Assembly (NCBI GenBank): GCA_010909165.1 | Contig: VJWM01000016.1 | Coordinates: 620,001-684,000, forward strand | DNA from: Anthoceros angustus | Lineage: Eukaryota; Streptophyta; Anthocerotopsida; Anthocerotales; Anthocerotaceae | Length of the DNA: 64,000 nt | Direction: 5' to 3' | Part shown: piece by piece, positions 36,437-46,849 of the stretch | Layout of the letters: the number at the start of each line of letters is the position of its first letter | Numbering within the stretch: the stretch's first letter is position 1 | Notes under the pieces: model-generated | What the model was told of the DNA's origin: nothing | What the model saw: the letters and a program-made list of their open reading frames with translations, nothing else | Database searches by the model: none | Made by a program: the position numbers and the translations under genes

Positions 36437-36851
36437 AAATCTGAATACAGAGCAAGTGCAGTGGAGCATATTGCGTGCTTCTGCTCTGCCTGCTCCTGGC
36501 GGGATTCTGCGAGCAGGGGATGGCCGGAAGGCGGGGCATGCCAGCTGCTGCAGCGAAGGAGCCCTCGGTCGTGGTCCCGGTCGGGGACCCGAGGGATGCC
36601 GCTCAACGCTGGACCGCGACCGGGGGGACTCGGCCGGGCCGGTAGCTAAGGTGATTTCCGTGAGGAAGTGGAAACGACCCGAGTCCCCTCCTTCCATGCC
36701 GTGGAGCGACATCGGGGAGCTGCTGGTGGACGGACGCGTACGGGAAGCAGCCAAGCAGCCTGCCCGGTACTCCAAGAAGCCTGCCACTCCGTCGCTGACT
36801 CCTCCCTCCCACCCGGGCACTTGCACCAGTACCGTGCCCGGGACTTGCTGA
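36437..36851 (+). pseudogene. secreted-peptide paralogue, start lost and frame broken
   Basis: The position of the copy-1 ATG is CTG here, and a TGA lies in frame just before the signal-peptide core (CVLLLCLLLAGF, from about 36472), so no ATG can supply that core. An extra segment of about 75 bp (about 36540-36645) rich in CCC/GGG follows the core and shifts the frame. The mature region then continues in a different frame (ISVRKWKRP, MPWSDIGELLVDGRVREAA, ending STVPGTC before a TGA). An intron removing the extra segment could rejoin the frames, but the missing start would remain. The core is about as conserved as expected for recently constrained protein. Most likely a recent pseudogene. Confidence 0.65.
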
Positions 36852-36930
36852 TCATCTGCATCCATGGGATGCGTCTCAGCATCCCATGCAAGTGATGAGC
36901 AAAGTGCAGGTTTGCAGCAATGGGAGAAAC

Positions 36931-37139
36931 TGTTAACGCATATAGCATACTAGCCCTTAGGGCACGCTTCAGAATATTAAGTTAAGCAGAACTGAACGGG
37001 CATACCTAGTATGAACCGACACGGACAGTTACGAGATAGAAACGCTTGGGCAAAGCCCATAATGTAATACGCACATTTGCTCAAGCTTAATGCAATCCAC
37101 GATGCAGCAATCTCATGATTGTCTCCATCCATATTCACA
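36931..37139 (+). repeat. Copia 5' LTR
   Basis: Starts TGTTAACGCA and ends TTCACA, immediately before the primer site. It matches 43191-43392. Confidence 0.9.
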
Positions 37140-37153
37140 TGGTATCAGAGCAG
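37140..37153 (+). other. primer binding site for initiator tRNA-Met
   Basis: TGGTATCAGAGCAG begins directly after the LTR. TGGTATCAGAGC is the standard plant Copia primer site, complementary to the 3' end of initiator tRNA-Met. Confidence 0.9.
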
Positions 37154-37658
37154 GCGCCCCATTACCCTGAATACCTGCACCCCAAAATGGCAGGACATAA
37201 AAATACATGATCATGCCAGGCTCTCGTAAGAAAGAATGCCTGAGCCGACGAACCAACAGGCTCGCCCAGGATCTAGAATCACAAAGGTTCCACAGAGAAC
37301 AAAGTTACCTAAAAGAGGCACAAGAGAATCTATGGCACTACGCCTGGATCAGGACATGCTCAATGCTCCTTGTAATCGCTGAAGAATTGCACCTCCGAGG
37401 CTTCGTCGACCCAAGCGACTACGACTGGGCATACGTAGATTTCTCCTTCCTATTCACAGATTAAGAAATACAAAACAATCCACAATGGTCAGGCACTTCA
37501 CAACCATAGTCAGTGTGCACAGCCCATTCAACCCAACAGAATTGAAAGAATCCATCATCTGCAGCCTACATAATCTCTGCAGACAGAACTGCCTCCTGAT
37601 AGTACCTGGTTCACCGGACAACCTATATGTGCTGCCCCCAGCAATCGAAATCGAGGGC

Positions 37659-40600
37659 ATGGCCCCCTCTTCCATCAGTCTGTCAAAGGAAGATCGTTTT
37701 GACGGCCAGCAACACAACTTCGCAGTATGGAAGTTTCGCATCACCGAAATTCAAGGAACGAAACTCGGACTTTTGTGGGAGGCGTCGCAACCCTCCCGCT
37801 GCCACCCCACGACCGAGCCAACGCCACGCAGCAGAAAGAGGATTGGGAAGATCGAATCAACAAGCTAAAAACATTCTCATGCAATCCATGAGATCGTGCC
37901 ATGTCCAACAAATCGCGGGGAGGCGGGCGCAGCCGGCTGGCGGCAACTACATGACATTTATGCCTCAGACATCATGCACACTGCACACCATTAAAATTTC
38001 TTGGACTTAGAATGTCCGACCAGTGGATCAACACACCATTAATTTGTGGATGACGGTTCACAGCCCCGCCCTCAAGAGGACCTCTCTGCAGCTCTCCTCT
38101 TATCCACCTTACAGGTCTCACAGGTAAGCGTGGTGCAATCCCCGCAAGGCGTCCAACCGCTCACCCTTAACAAGGTCATCGGTAATCTTGTTGAAGAGGC
38201 TAGAAGGAAACTACACGCCTACTCATTTACGGAGAATCTTCCTCACGGGCCTTCTTCACGGGGCCGCGATCCAGGGGCGAGGTCGTGGAAATTTCGAGGC
38301 GAACAGAGGCGAGGCACTTACCCCAACAGAGGCGTGGTAATTATAATCCCTCATGGAAACTAGTATGTGGATCTTGCCAAAATCCCGCCATACCTACGAA
38401 GAATGTAGGAAGCGGTTGGCGTAGGCAACCCAAGGCACCAACAATCGGGGCAACTTGCCTCACCATGAAGAGACACTCAAGGGCTTTTCTCACACAAGTG
38501 AGTCACCTACCGGTCCAACCAGCCCTTTAGCCCTCGTAGCCTCTTGTCTCTCAGCCCATGACCAACACACAGTACATAGATTGAGCCTCCCGGATATGAC
38601 CCCACACCACGAATATTTTAGCCACGTCAATACCAAAGACACCCCACTCTTTGTCGTGCCAGGGCGACACCAAGCACCCTATCTCGAGTCACGGCACAGC
38701 CGACCTACGTCAAGCCAATTCAACCTTACAAATCTCTGGAGGTCACTGTAGCCTAACGAAGAACCTCTTCTCGATCGGAAAGTGGATCGATCCGTATATA
38801 CGCTTTGGAGGAGGCCATTGCATAATCGAGACCCCACAAGGGGACCTCCAGCCAGGGGACTGCAGGCGATGATCTCTATCACCTCAACGTTACTACCTCC
38901 CTGCGCCCACCCTCCTCCTTATCTCGCAGCAACCAACACGAGTGCATCTTATTTATGGCACGCACGCCTTGGACACATGCATACTCAGCGGATGAAGGAC
39001 ATGTTAAAACTCGAGCGCAGCGCACCACCACTCACGGGGTTGAAGACTTTGGTATATGTGATGCCTCACTAGGCAAAAGCCATCGCTCCCCATTTCCAAA
39101 AGGACCCTCGGCGAGGCGAGCGAAGACTCCAACTTGTACACACCGACTTATGTGGCCCTTTCCAACGATCACTCTTTGGATACCTTTATTTTATGCCTGT
39201 GATAGACGACTACTCTCGCTTCAGGTGCTCTACCCATCAACACAAGGCACGATCACTCACTTGCCTCCAGGACTACAAAACCTGGGCCGAAAAGCAAACT
39301 GGAGAACACCTACTTACCATTCGTACAGACGGAGGTGGTGAATTCAACTCCAACCAGTTCGCAGTGCATGCAGATCACGGGATCGGCGGGCGGTCACTAC
39401 TCCACACCTCTCGGAGCAGGGGTAGCGAGCGGATGAGCAGAACCATACAGGACTGCGGTCTATCCATGCTGATTCATGCAGGCCTTCCCAAAAGCTACTG
39501 GCCTGAAGCCATGTCTCACGCAGTGTACATTCTGAACCGGAGCCTTACCTCCTCCCTGCCCCAACTTACCCCTTTTGAAGCCTGGACAGGGTCAAAGCCC
39601 GACCTCTCGACACTCAGAATATTCGGCTCAACTGTATATGTTCATACACCCAAGGCTACCCGGACAAAGCTCGACAATCGAGCACAGAAGTACATTTTCA
39701 TCGGATTTTCCGACGGCGTGAAGGGATACAAGCTTATCCATCCACAGACCCACAGGATCACTCACTCACGAGATGTCCTGTTCATGGAAGACATGCAGCG
39801 CCCTTCTTCAGTGGGAGCATCGAACCCCCAGGTTCCCCAATCTGCACACACGGAGGACAGCGATGAGGACGACATCGACCTCTCCGGCCCCCCACCCCAC
39901 GGCACTCCTCCACCCGTCCCTCACCAACCGCTCCCTCCACCCCTGCCCGTGCAGCCTCCCCCCACACCCCTACCTGCACAATCAGCTCCGGGCGCTCGGC
40001 CACAATCAGACATCCTCTTTGGGGACTTCGACATTCCAGAATTGGCAGTCCCAGGCTCACCTGCATCAACGCCCTCGGACTCCAGCAGGCGCCATCGCCT
40101 CGGGCGGCGGGGACAGCGAGCTCGGCAGCGGCCCACAGGGCGAGGCTCGCATCACGGCCTCGCGCGCGCTCCCACGCGCCGCAGCATGACCCGCGCGCCG
40201 CCCGGCCCCTCGCAGCTCCATGGCGGCAGTGCACCCGCCGCCTCCCGGCGCCGCGACACCTTCCAGCCCCCACGCCTCGGGCGCTCACCACGCCTGGATC
40301 GAGCCGCCACCATGGCGCACTCAGGCGCCAAGACAGCGCATCGCGACCGGCCTCTCGATCCTCCACCAGAACTCGCCTCCTCGGCTCTCCTTCTCGACCC
40401 GACACGGTTCTTCACCGTATAATACTTCAAGCAATTTTATTATCCGGCACTCCAAAGGCAAGTAGAAATATTTATGGCGCTTATCCTATTTCGGATATTC
40501 CAAATATACGATAATGCGGATCGACCTCGACACTCAGTATCTACCAACTCATATGTTCATACACCCAAGGCTAGGGCTCGACAATCGAGCATGTACATTT

Positions 40601-43103
40601 TCATCGGATTTTCCGGCGGCGTGAAGGATACAAGCTTATCCATCCACGGACCCACGGATCACTCACTCACGAGATGTCCTGCTCATGGAAGACATGCGGC
40701 GCCCTTCTTGATGGGAGCATCGAACCCCGGTTCCCAATGCACACACGGAGGGCTGATGAGGACGACATCGACCTCTCCCCCCACCCCACGGCACTCCTCC
40801 ACCCGTCCCTCACCAACCGCTCCCTCCACCCCTGCGGCCTCCCCCACACCCCCACCCCTACACTCCTCGGGCGCTCGCCACAATCGACATCCTCTTTGGG
40901 GACTTGACATTCAGGCGGCCCCAGGCTCACCTGCATCAACGCCCTCGGACTCCAGCAGGCGCCATCGCCTCGAGCGACGGGCGGGGACCAGGCGACAGCG
41001 GCCCACAGGGCGAGGCTCGCATCGGCGCCTCCGGGCGCGCTCCCACGCGCCAACGGCCGCATGAGGCGGACCCATGGCCGCCGGCCTCCGACGCAGCTCC
41101 ATGGCAGCAGGTGCACCCGCGCCCTCGGCGCGACACCTTGGCAGCCCCCACGCCTCGGGATCGAGCCGCCACCATGGCCGCCGCCTCAGGATCAGGCCGC
41201 CACCATGGCCGCACTCCAGGCGCCAGCACCAGCGCGCATCGCGACCAGGCGCCTCTCTACGATCCTCCACCAGCAACTCGCTTCCTCGGCTCTCCTTCTC
41301 GACCCGACACGGGTTCTTCACCGTATAATACTTCAAACGAATTTCGGCATTATCCCGGCACTCCAAAGGCAAGTAGAAATATTTATGACGCTTATCCTAT
41401 TTCGGATATTCCAAATATACCAGATAATGCCGGATCTGAAGACCTCGACTTCGATGACACCATGGACGATATGCCACAACAACCTGATAGCACTAACGAC
41501 ACTAGGGGAAGACGCTCTCAGCGCACCAATGCTGGTAAAATACGGAGGTACTCCCCTACTAACTGGAGAGACCCTAAAAACACTTTAGCTTATTGCCTTA
41601 CCGCAGCTATAGATCAGTTTGTTCCAGCTACCTATCAGGATGCCATCACTTGCCCAGAAAAGGAGAACTGGAAGAAGGCCATCAGGTCAGAATTAGATTA
41701 ATTAAGAGCTAATAAAACTTGGAAACTAACCACATTACCTAAGGGTAGGAAGTTAGTTGGCTCTAAGTGGAACTTTAAGATTAAACTAAACGCAGATGGC
41801 AGCATAGAGAGATACAAAGCCAGATTAGTCGCCAAAGGGTACTCAGAAAACACGGTTCCTACGAGACTTTTAGCCCGGTACTCAAAATTACCTCCTTAAG
41901 GATCCTAATGGCCTTAGCTGCTCACCATGATTATGAGTTGATGCAGCTAGATATTAAAACAGCATTTCTCTACGGCGATCTCAAACACAAGATCTTCATG
42001 GAAATGAAGGTATACAAGTTAATAACAATGAGTTTAATGCCTGTGAATTATTAAAGGCACTTTACGGACTCAGACAAAGTGCTCTTGAATGGTATGACAA
42101 ATTAGACACTACCCTTCAGGACCTAGGCTTCACCAGGTTAAGCTCAGATAGTAATATCTATATCAATAGGCAAAATGGTCACTTCATTGTTCTAGGAGTC
42201 TACGTCGACGACATCGTCCTAATGTCTAACTCAAAGCAAGTCCTAGAAAACACTCGCAAGATGCTCGCTGAGCGGTTCTCAATGACCACATGCCGTGAGC
42301 TTTCCTTTTGTCTAGGGATTCAAATTGTTAGAGATAGAAAGGCTAGAAGTCTATTTATTCATCAATCTAAATATATACAAGAGATTTTAGTTAAGTACAA
42401 AATGATAGATTCTAAGCCTATAGCCACTCCTATGGAGACTAACCAAAAGCTAGCGAGGATGATGATGATGATCAACATGAGGCAAAATGACTACGGCAGG
42501 CGGTGCCCTACTCTTCCGCTCTCGGGCGTGATGTATTTGATGGTCCGCACTGCACGGACCTTGCATTTTCGGTGGGAGCTTTATCTAAGTTCTTATCCGC
42601 TCCTACTCAAGCTCATTGGAAGGCACTAAAGAGGATCTTTAGGTACTTAAGAGCAACCTCAGATACGGGACTGCTCTACCACTCTCAGATCCAAGAGGAC
42701 CAACATCTACAACTCGAGGCGTTGACGGCCTTGGTGGGCAACAGAGACAACAGAAAGAGCATAAGCAGCTATGTTTTCTTACTTGGCGGAACGCAACAAG
42801 CTGGAGCAAGCGACAACAAGCAGTTGCACTCGGCTCCAGGCCGTATTGCTCTTTAACCCACGCGTGCAAGGAAGGACTTTGGCGCTTTATGAGCTAGCCG
42901 AACTAGGAGAAATTCAACAAATACCAAGACCTTGCATGCGACAACCAGGTGCCATCTCGCTAACATACTCCAAGTTCCATGCTCGAACTAAGCATGTGGA
43001 GGTACAATTTCACTTTATAAGACAAGTAGTTAGCGATGGCAAATTCTCCGTGCTTCTTGCCAAAGCGGATGAGACGTGCTCACCAAGGCACTCAGCAAAG
43101 TGA
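37659..43103 (+). pseudogene. Copia gag-pol polyprotein, frameshifted
   Basis: Gag begins with ATG at 37659 (SKEDRFDGQQHNFAVWKF). A CCHC knuckle at about 38.37-38.41 kb is readable across one indel. The protease region at about 38.58-38.62 kb has lost its DSGA context to an indel but keeps MTPHHEYF. The pre-integrase motif YLWHARLGHMHTQRMKDML is at about 38.96 kb. Integrase spans about 39.12-39.76 kb (DDYSRF, RTDGGGEFNS, GSTVYVHTPKATRTKLDNR). A Pro-rich hinge is duplicated. RT starts near 41.62 kb (ENWKKAIRSELD, then LVGSKWNFKIK) with the catalytic YVDD at 42201-42212. RNase H runs from about 42.73 kb to the RTKHVEVQFHFIRQVV end motif at 42.99 kb. There are many frameshifts plus an in-frame TAA at 41700, so this copy is not autonomous as written. 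Confidence 0.9.
39600..41440 (+). repeat. 910-bp tandem duplication inside the Copia element
   Basis: The integrase C-terminal and hinge segment (CATACACCCAAGGCTA at 39643) restarts at 40559, and the block AGGCAAGTAGAAATATTTATG occurs at 40457 and 41368. The second copy has more indels. The duplication lies between integrase and RT. Confidence 0.88.
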
Positions 43104-43180
43104 AACACCAGGAACACTCCTTTAACATGGGGCTAAGAAGCACATATATTCAATAGCTATAGCACCTAAGAGCTAGACGC

Positions 43181-43190
43181 TAAGTGGGAG
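43181..43190 (+). other. polypurine tract
   Basis: TAAGTGGGAG abuts the 3' LTR, the usual position for plus-strand priming in Copia elements. Confidence 0.75.
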
Positions 43191-43392
43191 TGTTAACGCA
43201 TATAGCATACTAGCCCTTAGGGCACGCTTGAATATTAAGTTAAGTAGGCGAACGGGCATACCTAGTATGAACCGACACGGACGATTACGAGATAGAAACG
43301 CTTGGGCAAAGCCCATAATGTAACGCACATTTGCTCAAGCTTAATGCAATCCACGATGCAGCAATCTCATGATTGTCTCCATCCATATTCAC
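43191..43392 (+). repeat. Copia 3' LTR
   Basis: Aligns to 36931-37139 with several 1-3-bp indels; the last base or two differ (TTCACG against TTCACA). Confidence 0.88.
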
Positions 43393-43400
43393 GTAAACTT

Positions 43401-43453
43401 GACATCCCATGCAAGTGATGAGCAAAGTGCGAGTTAGCGAATGGGAGAAACTG
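43401..43453 (+). repeat. 55-bp duplicate of the left insertion flank
   Basis: GACATCCCATGCAAGTGATG and the following bases to GGGAGAAACTGT repeat 36878-36932, the DNA just left of the 5' LTR. An ordinary Copia insertion duplicates only 5 bp. Confidence 0.8.
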
Positions 43454-43611
43454 TGTCGCCCGGATCGGGGAGCTCCCCGCAGCGTAATGCTGGCGGCCAT
43501 GCAATATCATTCTTGTGACCTGCTAAGCCTTCAATCGTTTGATACCGTGACTTCGATTGCTGCGCTCTGCTAAGCCTTCAATCCTATGATAGCGTGACTT
43601 GGAATGCTGCA

Positions 43612-44135
43612 CTCTGCTAAGCCTTCCTTCAATTGGATTGCTGCGCTCGGCTAAGCCTTCCTTCAACTGGATTGCTGCGCTCGACTAAGCCTTCCTTGAG
43701 TTGGATTGCTGCGCTCGGCTAAGCCTTCCTTGAGTTGGATTGCTGCGCTCGGCTAAGCCTTCCTTCAATTGGATTGCTGCGCTCGGCTAAGCCTTCCTTC
43801 AATTGGATTGCCGCGCTCGGCTAAGCCTTCCTTCAGTTGGATTGCCGCGCTCGGCTAAGCCTTTCTTCAATTGGATTGCTGCGCTCGGCTAAGCCTTCCT
43901 TCAACTGGATTGCTGCGCTTGACTAAGCCTTTCTTGAGTTGGATTGCTGCGCTCGGCTAAGCCTTCCTTCAATTGGATTGCTGCGCTCGGCCAAGCCTTC
44001 CTTCAATTGGATTGCTGCGCTCAGCCAAGCCTTCCTTCAATTGGATTGCTGCGCTCGGCCAAGTCTTCCTTCAATTGGATTGCTGCGCTCGGCCAAGCCT
44101 TCCTTCAATTGGATTGTTGCGCTCGGCTAAGCCCT
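43612..44135 (+). repeat. 34-bp minisatellite
   Basis: About 15 direct copies of a 34-bp unit containing GGATTGCTGCGCTCGGCTAA and CCTTCCTTCAATT. Since 34 is not a multiple of three, the translated repeat is 34 residues long (three frames in turn). Longer variant units carrying TATGATAGCGTGACTT bracket the array at 43.50-43.61 and 44.12-44.16 kb. Confidence 0.93.
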
Positions 44136-44279
44136 CAATCGTGTGATAACGTGACTCATGGCGCAGCAAGCTCATTATGCTCAGGGGGTGTGAGGCACGA
44201 TAGTCTGGCGAATAATCCCATGCTGCCGATAATGATTGCCAAAGGCAGTAGAATCCAACTCCCCGCCGTCGCTCCGGAG

Positions 44280-45810
44280 AATCTTTAACTTGCTGCCGAA
44301 TTGGGTTTCCACCCCAGATTGCTAAGAAAAGTGGAAAAGGTGTCGGACAAGAAATATATCCAACCAAAGCTATCATCAATGAAGCTAACTTGATATAGGG
44401 AGCCCTAAAAGAGAGGGGCCTTGCATAGGGCCAAGCATATATGTGTGGACTAGACCAAGGGGTTAGGGCTTCTATGTGAGCTGACGAGGAACTTCTTATG
44501 CTATCGCTTGTCAATGGCACAGTTATGACAGAAAGAGAGGTCCGAGATAAATTTCAGAGGAAGGCCCTAGACATAACTATCTTGCAATAAGGCTTTCATC
44601 CTTTGCAATCCTGCATGACCTAACCTAAGGTGCCATAAGTCCGCTAATGGAGAAGACACAACGGCTACATGGCTTGGAAGGAGCGGGGTATCTACCTTGT
44701 CACAATGGTCTCGGTGACACATGCACTTGTTCGTGGCGACCAAGTTTCAGTGGCGGATGTGGTGGTTACCGATCCTACACGTGACACCATCTCCGGTCAT
44801 CAACTGAGGCTCTTGCCGAATTGGGTTTCCACCCCCAGTTGCTAAGAAAAGTGGAAAAGGTGCTCGACAAGAAATATATCCAACCAAAGCTATCATCAAT
44901 GAAGCTAACTTGATATAGGGAGCCCTAAAGAGAGGGGCCACATTGCATAGGGCCAAGCATATGTGTGGACTAGACCAAGGGTTAGGGCTTCTATGTGAGC
45001 TCGATTTAGGAACTTCTTATGCTATCGCTTGTCAATGGCACAGTTATGACAGAAAGAGAGGTCCGAGATAAATTTCAGAGGAAGGCCCTAGACATAACTA
45101 TCTTGCAATAAGGCTTTCATCCTTTGCAATCCTGCATGACCTAACCTAAGGTGCCATAAGTCCGCTAATGGAGAAGACACAACGGCTACATGGCTTGGAA
45201 GGAGCGGGGTGACTTGGAAGGAGCGGGTATACCGTCCGCACAGTCGTCTGGTCGTGTAGCCAGGGACCAGCATCTTCATGTTACCTTGTTAAATGAGCCA
45301 AGTTTCAGTATGCGGCGGATGTGGTGGTTACCGATCCTACACGTGACACCATCTCCGCCTGTGTCATCACCTGGTCGTCAACGGTAGCCGAGCACCGGCT
45401 CTCAAGGTCCGCAAATATAGGAGGATGCAAGCGGCCACCTCTTTATTCACTTGCACTAGAACGTATGGGGCAATGGTGAGGACTTTGACAAATTTGTCAA
45501 GTCCTGTGCGCTTACCATCTTGTATGCAGAACCTGGTCTTGAAATTTGTCCCCTCTCGTACTTGACATACTTGACAACGGGTTTCAATTACCCTTCAACA
45601 GGTGCTCTAAATGGCAATCCTCCACAACGCGGCGATAGTAGGTGACGCATCTTCCTCTACCTCCGTGGTGTGCAGGCCATTTATTCTTCCTGCATATGAC
45701 ATTGTGGGAGCAGTAGGTGACTTTAGGTAGGGTGCTTAGTTGCTCCTCTCCACCTCGACCCCCTGGTCGGCTTTGGTTGTCCCCTCCTGGATGGGCTCTT
45801 CCCATCATTT
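44280..45810 (-). pseudogene. Copia pol fragments, duplicated
   Basis: On the minus strand, LADLWHLRLGHAGLQRMKAL at about 45.16-45.11 kb is the GAG-pre-integrase motif. It is followed by a CHNC zinc pair at about 45.05 kb and an integrase-core start of FIDD...W.YFL type near 44.90 kb. The block from about 44.29-44.72 kb is a second copy of about 44.81-45.21 kb, so the fragment is duplicated in tandem. Frames are broken throughout. The frame at 45584-45808 may be a decayed gag zinc knuckle. Confidence 0.65.
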
Positions 45811-46341
45811 TTTCACCTCAATAAAAACTTTTTCATTATATTATACATTATATAATATTTATATAATATGTAAATATTTTACTCTCAAGACTCTCTAAGA
45901 CTTGGAAGGCTGTCGAGACCCTCAAGACTCTTGGGTAAAGAAACAACCCATGTCATTCAAAAGGTGTGAAAGGTTTTGAATAACACGGAACGGGTAGACA
46001 GTGTAGGTCAAGTTGTCGTGGCTTCTACGAGACTAGGATTGAAAATAGATAATTGATGCTACAAAATAAAATCTGTGCTGGTTTGTCGTTTGTCCGGGCG
46101 CGAGTCCAGGCTCTGGTTCCGTGGAAGGGGGATGACGAGTTGTCAACGACAATGGCGACAGGCGACAAGAGGGGCGAGAGCAGAACGGAACGGGAATAGT
46201 ATGTTTGCTTCCGTGGAAGGGATAAAGTTGTCAACGACATATAAGCGACAAGAGGAGCGGGGTGCGGAACGGAACGGGAAAATGTGAGTGCTGACGGCAT
46301 AACCGGCCGGGCCGGCTGACGCGGATCCGCCCTCGCGACTA
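45811..46341. other. AT-rich tract and unassigned spacer
   Basis: 45833-45880 is nearly pure A/T (TATAATATTTATATAATATG). Near 46.14 and 46.22 kb the phrase GTTGTCAACGACA...GGCGACAAGAGG recurs, a small direct duplication of about 80-90 bp. No gene is seen. Confidence 0.5.
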
Positions 46342-46436
46342 CTTGCCTGCCTGCCTGCTTGCCTGCCTACCTGCATGCTTGTCTGCCTGCCTGCCTCCCT
46401 GTCTGCCTGCCTGGCTGTCTGCCCTGCTTGCCTGGC
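46342..46436 (+). repeat. (TGCC)n-type microsatellite
   Basis: Interrupted CTGCCTGCCTGC/CTTGCCTG repeats. Confidence 0.9.
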
Positions 46437-46664
46437 TTCGCGCGGTTATGACATCAACTACCCCGCTCCTGCGGGAATGCCGAAAGCCAAGGGCGCGACG
46501 AGAAAAAAAAGGGCAATCCCTGCTCCACGCGCTACTCGCCATCACCGCCAGAGCCTTCGATGCTGTATGGAGAATGTTGGAAATTCGTTCGTGCGTCCAT
46601 CAATGGAAATAGCTGCGGCAGAAATTTCTACAAATTTGTGCTGACGTTCAGGAATTCGCAAGCA

Positions 46665-46760
46665 AGGCCGAAGGCGAGGGCCAGGGCCAGGGCCAGGGTG
46701 AAGGCGAGGGCGAGGGCGAAGGCGAAGGCGAAAGCGAAAGCGAAGGCGAAGGCGAAGGCT
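46665..46760 (+). repeat. hexanucleotide-rich purine tract upstream of the 552-aa gene
   Basis: Runs of GGCCAG, then GGCGAG/GGCGAA. The open frame across it (KARARARARVKARARAKAK) ends at 46835, before the ATG at 46850, so it could be an upstream ORF or simply a repetitive leader. Confidence 0.8.
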
Positions 46761-46849
46761 TGCAAATGGAGAGCACTCGATCCTGTGTGCGCTAGGCCGG
46801 ACATTGGTAGCGGCGCTAGTGCTGGGGCAGGCTAGGCCGGGGCCAGGAA

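Larger units (their letters stand above)
36106..36930 (+). repeat. paralogous copy of the secreted-peptide locus
   Basis: From the AACGCGAGCATTAGACGCTGC block and TATA box through leader, coding region and 3' flank (GGGAGAAAC), this copy aligns with about 34159-34975. The offset is about 1.97 kb at the 5' side, and divergence is by substitutions and indels. The Copia 5' LTR starts exactly at its right edge. Confidence 0.85.
36931..43392 (+). mobile_element. Copia-type LTR retrotransposon (about 6.46 kb, degenerate)
   Basis: Two LTRs of about 205-209 bp begin TGTTAACGCA and bracket gag-protease-integrase-RT-RNase H in the Copia order. A tRNA-Met primer site follows the 5' LTR and a purine tract precedes the 3' LTR. 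LTR differences are small indels (for example GAACTGAACG against GGCGAACG) more than substitutions, so the element is young if those indels are sequence error. The immediate flanks are GAAAC on the left and about TAAAC on the right, a possible imperfect 5-bp target duplication. Confidence 0.92.

Noticed and set aside
43612-44135. CRISPR-like regular direct repeats
   Set aside because: Units are contiguous with no unique spacers and no cas genes, in a eukaryotic context; this is a minisatellite.
46560-46835. 91-aa KARARAK protein
   Set aside because: It is a translation of a hexanucleotide repeat that stops just before the real start codon; at most an upstream ORF.
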